Part shown: positions 5,892-7,657 of the stretch, in pieces | How positions within the stretch are numbered: the first letter of the stretch is position 1 | Layout: every line of letters begins with the position of its first letter | From: CAMCXE01 sp041179125 | Lineage (GTDB): Bacteria; Pseudomonadota; Gammaproteobacteria; Pseudomonadales; Cellvibrionaceae | DNA: 7,657 nucleotides | Reading direction: 5' to 3' | Assembly (NCBI GenBank): GCA_041179125.1 | Contig: JBEGTZ010000105.1 | Span: forward strand, 1 to 7,657 | The notes under the pieces: generated by a model | Told to the model about the DNA's origin: nothing | Seen by the model: only the letters and a program-made list of their open reading frames with translations | Databases searched by the model: none | Made by a program: the position numbers and the translations under genes

Positions 5892-6093
5892 GCATTATGA
5901 TTTTTCTGATTCTGTGCCTAATCCTTACGCACAAAAACTCAAAAAACAAATCACCATACGTCTTGATGAAGATACAATTGAGTACTTTAAAAATATGGCT
6001 GAGCAAAAAGGCCTTCCCTATCAAAACCTTATTAATCTTTATCTTAGGGATTGCGCTCAGACGCATCGAGATTTGAGAATGGTGTGGCAGTAA
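5884..6093 (+). CDS. brnA: BrnA family antitoxin (ribbon-helix-helix)
   Basis: 69 aa. The N-terminal part (MRKHYDFSDSVPNPYA) is the toxin-wrapping region of the family. Residues about 22-56 form the ribbon-helix-helix DNA-binding domain: the beta strand QITIRLDEDT (22-31) is followed by two helices ending LINLYLRDC. Two subunits would bind the palindrome in the brnT promoter, repressing the operon while bound to BrnT. AGGA (5872-5875) lies 8 nt before the ATG, inside the end of brnT. The gene ends one base before the REP1 repeat (6094), so its 3' end directly abuts a palindrome. Confidence 0.93.
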   Translation: MRKHYDFSDSVPNPYAQKLKKQITIRLDEDTIEYFKNMAEQKGLPYQNLINLYLRDCAQTHRDLRMVWQ

Positions 6094-6166
6094 AAGCCTT
6101 CTAGTGTGGGTTTCTAAACCCGCGATTTCAGCAGCTCCCAGTTCGCGGGTCTAAAGACCCGCACAA
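6094..6166. repeat. REP1 palindromic pair downstream of brnA
   Basis: The left unit (6094-6127) is a degenerate direct copy of 5452-5485: AAGCCTT, CTAG, then GTGGGTTT / AAACCCGC (6106-6113 and 6116-6123). The right unit has a perfect stem GCGGGTCT / AGACCCGC (6145-6152 and 6155-6162) and is the reverse complement of the upstream REP1 over 22 nt (6143-6164 against 5462-5483). The pair forms a BIME-like structure directly after the brnA stop and may also stabilise or end the brnTA transcript. Confidence 0.8.
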
Positions 6167-6206
6167 CACCCCTCAACCCTTGAATCACTTGCATTCAACT
6201 TTAATC

Positions 6207-6266
6207 CGTAGGGCGCACATTTGTGCGCCACACCCAATACAACGGCGCACAAATGTGCGCCCTACG
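6207..6266. repeat. REP2 palindromic pair, perfect 23-bp inverted repeat
   Basis: Positions 6207-6229 and 6244-6266 are exact reverse complements over 23 bp, separated by 14 nt. Each arm is itself a hairpin: GGCGCACA, TT, TGTGCGCC, with GTAG (6208-6211) at the left foot and CTAC (6262-6265) at the right. This is the REP/BIME layout with a stem sequence different from REP1. The right arm abuts the 62-bp repeat at 6267. Confidence 0.85.
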
Positions 6267-6328
6267 TTTATCTGAGGTAAAGCGAAATGAGCCATAGTTC
6301 TTTGAGAGAAACATTACTTTCCAAGCCA
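6267..6328 (+). repeat. 62-bp direct repeat, right copy
   Basis: Ungapped match to 5391-5452 with four differences, 876 bp downstream. This copy keeps a good Shine-Dalgarno (GAGGTAA, 6273-6279) 7 nt before ATG 6287 and continues into a longer stretch of antitoxin coding sequence, so it is likely closer to the ancestral locus. Confidence 0.9.
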
Positions 6329-6463
6329 GACGTTCTTGCGGTCTATACCGCACTTAAACCAGAGTATTTATTACTTCGCCAAATGCTAAAAACTCGCCGG
6401 TCCGGTTGGGTAGTAATGCCCAACACAACTATGCCGTCGATTAGAAAAACAATCACACAATAA
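6287..6463 (+). pseudogene. Truncated HTH (XRE) antitoxin gene, right copy, ended by REP3
   Basis: A 58-codon frame begins MSHSSLRETLLSKPDVLAVY and continues TALKPEYLLLRQMLKTR. This resembles the N-terminal helices of XRE-type antitoxins (pattern KPDVxAxYxxLxPEYxL, followed in intact proteins by the helix-turn-helix). After about codon 37 the frame enters the REP3 palindrome, and the remaining 20 or so residues (SGWVVMPNTTMPSIRK...) are not family-like. The whole HTH is missing. The start codon and ribosome binding site are intact, so a short peptide could still be made. No toxin partner is next to it. Confidence 0.65.
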
Positions 6464-6507
6464 AAATATTCCGGGCTTCGGCTGTTGGGCATCACTGCCC
6501 AACCTAC
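6401..6507. repeat. REP3 palindromic pair before the rhodanese gene
   Basis: The left unit is GTTGGGTA, GTAA, TGCCCAAC (6405-6424; one T-G pair). The right unit is GTTGGGCA, TCAC, TGCCCAAC (6484-6503), ended by CTAC (6504-6507). They lie about 60 bp apart. The right unit read on the minus strand has the GTAG head. This is a third stem family with the same design as REP1 and REP2. The left unit interrupts the truncated antitoxin frame and the right unit ends 25 bp before the rhodanese start. Confidence 0.75.
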
Positions 6508-6532
6508 AAATAATAATTAAGGAAACACCCCA

Positions 6533-6922
6533 ATGAATCAATCCGATTTTTATAAAGCAAAACTCCAATACGAAACCGACGCCTGGGATTTAAGTGAATC
6601 ATTAATTAAGGGTGGAAATATCGTTGTAATAGATGCGCGCTCACCCGAAGCCTATGAAATCGAACACATCCCCGGCGCACTGAATATCCCCCATAGAATC
6701 ATGACTCCAGAGACCACCGGGCATTTGGATAAAAATAAAACTTATGTCACCTATTGCGACGGCATTGGCTGCAACGCCTCCACAAAAGGCGCGCTTAAAA
6801 TGACGGAGCTTGGGTTTATTGTTAAAGAGCTTTTAGGCGGGCTTGATTGGTGGCGTAGGGATGGTTATGAAACGCATGGACAGCAAGCCCGCGCAGGGCG
6901 CGAAGTGTTTTGCGGTTGCTAG
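6533..6922 (+). CDS. Single-domain rhodanese-like protein
   Basis: 129 aa, one rhodanese domain, probably a cytoplasmic sulfurtransferase or persulfide carrier; the true sulfur acceptor cannot be told. VVIDARSPEAYEIEHIPGALNIPH (residues 31-54) is the standard N-terminal half (DARxxxxYxxxHIPGA). The active-site loop is YCDGIGCNAS with the likely persulfide cysteine C75 and a second cysteine C80 within the loop. GGLDWWRRDGY closes the domain. The protein ends CGC (127-129), two extra cysteines after the domain. The start is well set by AAGGAA (6519-6524), 8 nt before the ATG. The gene follows a REP3 unit and precedes a GNAT gene by 47 bp. Confidence 0.85.
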   Translation: MNQSDFYKAKLQYETDAWDLSESLIKGGNIVVIDARSPEAYEIEHIPGALNIPHRIMTPETTGHLDKNKTYVTYCDGIGCNASTKGALKMTELGFIVKELLGGLDWWRRDGYETHGQQARAGREVFCGC

Positions 6923-6969
6923 ATTAATAAAAAATATTGCACATTTAAGCGCTAAGTATCGGGCCAGTT

Positions 6970-7410
6970 ATGAATTGGGTGAAAGAGCCGTTTTGTGTTA
7001 CCTGTGATCCGGCGAGGCTGGATCTTGGTGTTATTGCTGAATTTTTAGCGGATTCCTATTGGGCAAAAGGAATTCCATTAACCACGGTAGAAAAATCATT
7101 AAAAGGATCGTTATGTTTTGTTTTACTGGATGGCGAGCGGCAAATTGGTTTTGCACGCGTCATCTCTGACTGCGCCACCATTGCTTATTTGGGCGATGTA
7201 TTTATTCTGCCGGAATACCGAGGCAGAGGCCTATCCAAGTGGTTACTGGCGTGTGTTATGGAGCATCCAGAGTTGCAAGGGCTTAGGCGATGGATTCTGG
7301 CTACCCGTGATGCCCATGAGCTGTATAAACAATACGGCTTCACAGAGCTTAAAAAACCCGAAGTGTTTATGGAGCGGCATAACCCCAATGTGTATGGCGT
7401 TGAGCCTTAG
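6970..7410 (+). CDS. GNAT family N-acetyltransferase
   Basis: 146 aa, the length of a single GNAT domain, expected to transfer an acetyl group from acetyl-CoA to an amine; the substrate is unknown. The central strands LCFVLLDGERQIGFARVISD (48-67) and YLGDVFILPEYRGRGLSKWLL (73-93) are typical, and RGRGLS at 84-89 is the acetyl-CoA pyrophosphate loop (R/Q-x-x-G-x-G/A, with Ser at the last position). ELYKQYGFTEL (117-127) is the usual C-terminal motif. The ribosome binding site is weak. It may be co-transcribed with the rhodanese gene, though nothing links their functions. Confidence 0.88.
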   Translation: MNWVKEPFCVTCDPARLDLGVIAEFLADSYWAKGIPLTTVEKSLKGSLCFVLLDGERQIGFARVISDCATIAYLGDVFILPEYRGRGLSKWLLACVMEHPELQGLRRWILATRDAHELYKQYGFTELKKPEVFMERHNPNVYGVEP

Positions 7411-7431
7411 ATGCAAACTCACTCCGCAAAT

Positions 7432-7451
7432 CTAAAAACCTCAGTTGGATC
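7432..7451 (+). repeat. 20-bp direct repeat, copy 1
   Basis: CTAAAAACCTCAGTTGGATC, exactly repeated at 7541-7560 with a period of 109 bp. It starts about 20 bp after the GNAT stop. The family is not recognised. Confidence 0.85.
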
Positions 7452-7483
7452 TACGCCTGCGCAATTTCTCAACTCGTAAGTCG

Positions 7484-7510
7484 GTTGGCGGTGAGCTTGC
7501 GAACCCCAAC
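7484..7510. repeat. REP-like hairpin between the 20-bp repeats
   Basis: GTTGG-GGT (7484-7492, with a bulged C at 7489) pairs with ACCCCAAC (7503-7510), giving an 8-bp stem with one bulge and a short inner GC/GC. GTAAGTCG lies just before it, a possible degraded GTAG head. It resembles REP3 (both start GTTGG and end CCAAC) but has a different centre. Confidence 0.5.
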
Positions 7511-7540
7511 ATTCGATCTTATGGCGGGCATAAATCAAAC

Positions 7541-7560
7541 CTAAAAACCTCAGTTGGATC
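7541..7560 (+). repeat. 20-bp direct repeat, copy 2
   Basis: Exact second copy of 7432-7451. The two copies bracket the REP-like hairpin. Sequence between and after them shows no coding signal; nothing else is recognised up to 7595. Confidence 0.85.
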
Positions 7561-7595
7561 ACCCAAGTCTGCACAACCCCTTGACGCGCCTAGCA

Positions 7596-7646
7596 AAAGT
7601 TAAAAAATTCGAACAACCAATAAGGTTGCCCTTCATTTTTAACTTT
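7596..7646. repeat. Nested inverted repeat near the right edge
   Basis: AAAGTTAAAAA (7596-7606) and TTTTTAACTTT (7636-7646) are perfect 11-bp inverted arms. Inside them CAACC (7614-7618) and GGTTG (7624-7628) form a second stem with an AATAA loop. It may be a weak terminator for the GNAT gene or part of an element that continues beyond the window. Confidence 0.5.
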
Positions 7647-7657
7647 CACTATTCGCA

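Noticed and set aside
7432..7560. Start of a CRISPR array
   Set aside because: Only two 20-bp repeats with an 89-bp spacer that contains a REP-like hairpin; sizes do not fit CRISPR.

Overview
The window reads as a chromosomal segment of a Gram-negative proteobacterium, most likely a gammaproteobacterium able to make polyhydroxyalkanoate. The basis is a PhaB reductase, a CnoX/YbbN-type thioredoxin with the enterobacterial-like C-terminal LYxLLY ending, and REP-type palindromes with GTAG heads. Genus cannot be fixed from sequence alone; a marine or cellulolytic group such as the Cellvibrionales is a guess. There are two blocks. Positions 1-4652 are compact, fairly GC-rich housekeeping genes. 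Positions 4672-7657 are more AT-rich, repeat-dense and accessory in character.

Housekeeping block: phaB lies on the minus strand with a good promoter and ribosome binding site. It is divergent from a thioredoxin-TPR chaperone (cnoX) that ends at an intrinsic terminator. Then come serC and serA on the plus strand, the second and first steps of phosphoserine synthesis from 3-phosphoglycerate. Both are of the non-E. coli sequence type. They are separated by 248 bp that hold a strong terminator facing the wrong way (minus strand), a possible remnant of a minus-strand gene, and a small Cys/Gly/Ser-containing upstream ORF.

Accessory block: a secreted murein-endopeptidase-like metallopeptidase is followed by a repeat-rich stretch. 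A BrnT/BrnA toxin-antitoxin operon with a promoter-embedded palindromic operator sits between two 62-bp direct repeats (58/62 identical, 876 bp apart). Each repeat is the ribosome binding site and first 14 codons of the same HTH (XRE)-like antitoxin gene. Both copies are broken: the left one runs into a REP palindrome at codon 15, the right one into a different REP family near codon 38. Three REP families (stems GCGGGTCT, GGCGCACA, GTTGGGCA) share one architecture (GTAG head, 8-bp stem, 2-4 nt loop) and occur as inverted pairs within about 1.05 kb. A rhodanese and a GNAT acetyltransferase follow. The last 220 bp hold a 20-bp direct repeat pair around a fourth REP-like hairpin, and a nested inverted repeat.

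The most interesting structure is the composite of brnTA, long direct repeats and REP pairs. It looks like a toxin-antitoxin module installed in, or duplicated across, an older abandoned antitoxin locus, and it could in principle be lost by recombination between the 62-bp repeats. No intact transposase, integrase, CRISPR array, rRNA or tRNA is seen.
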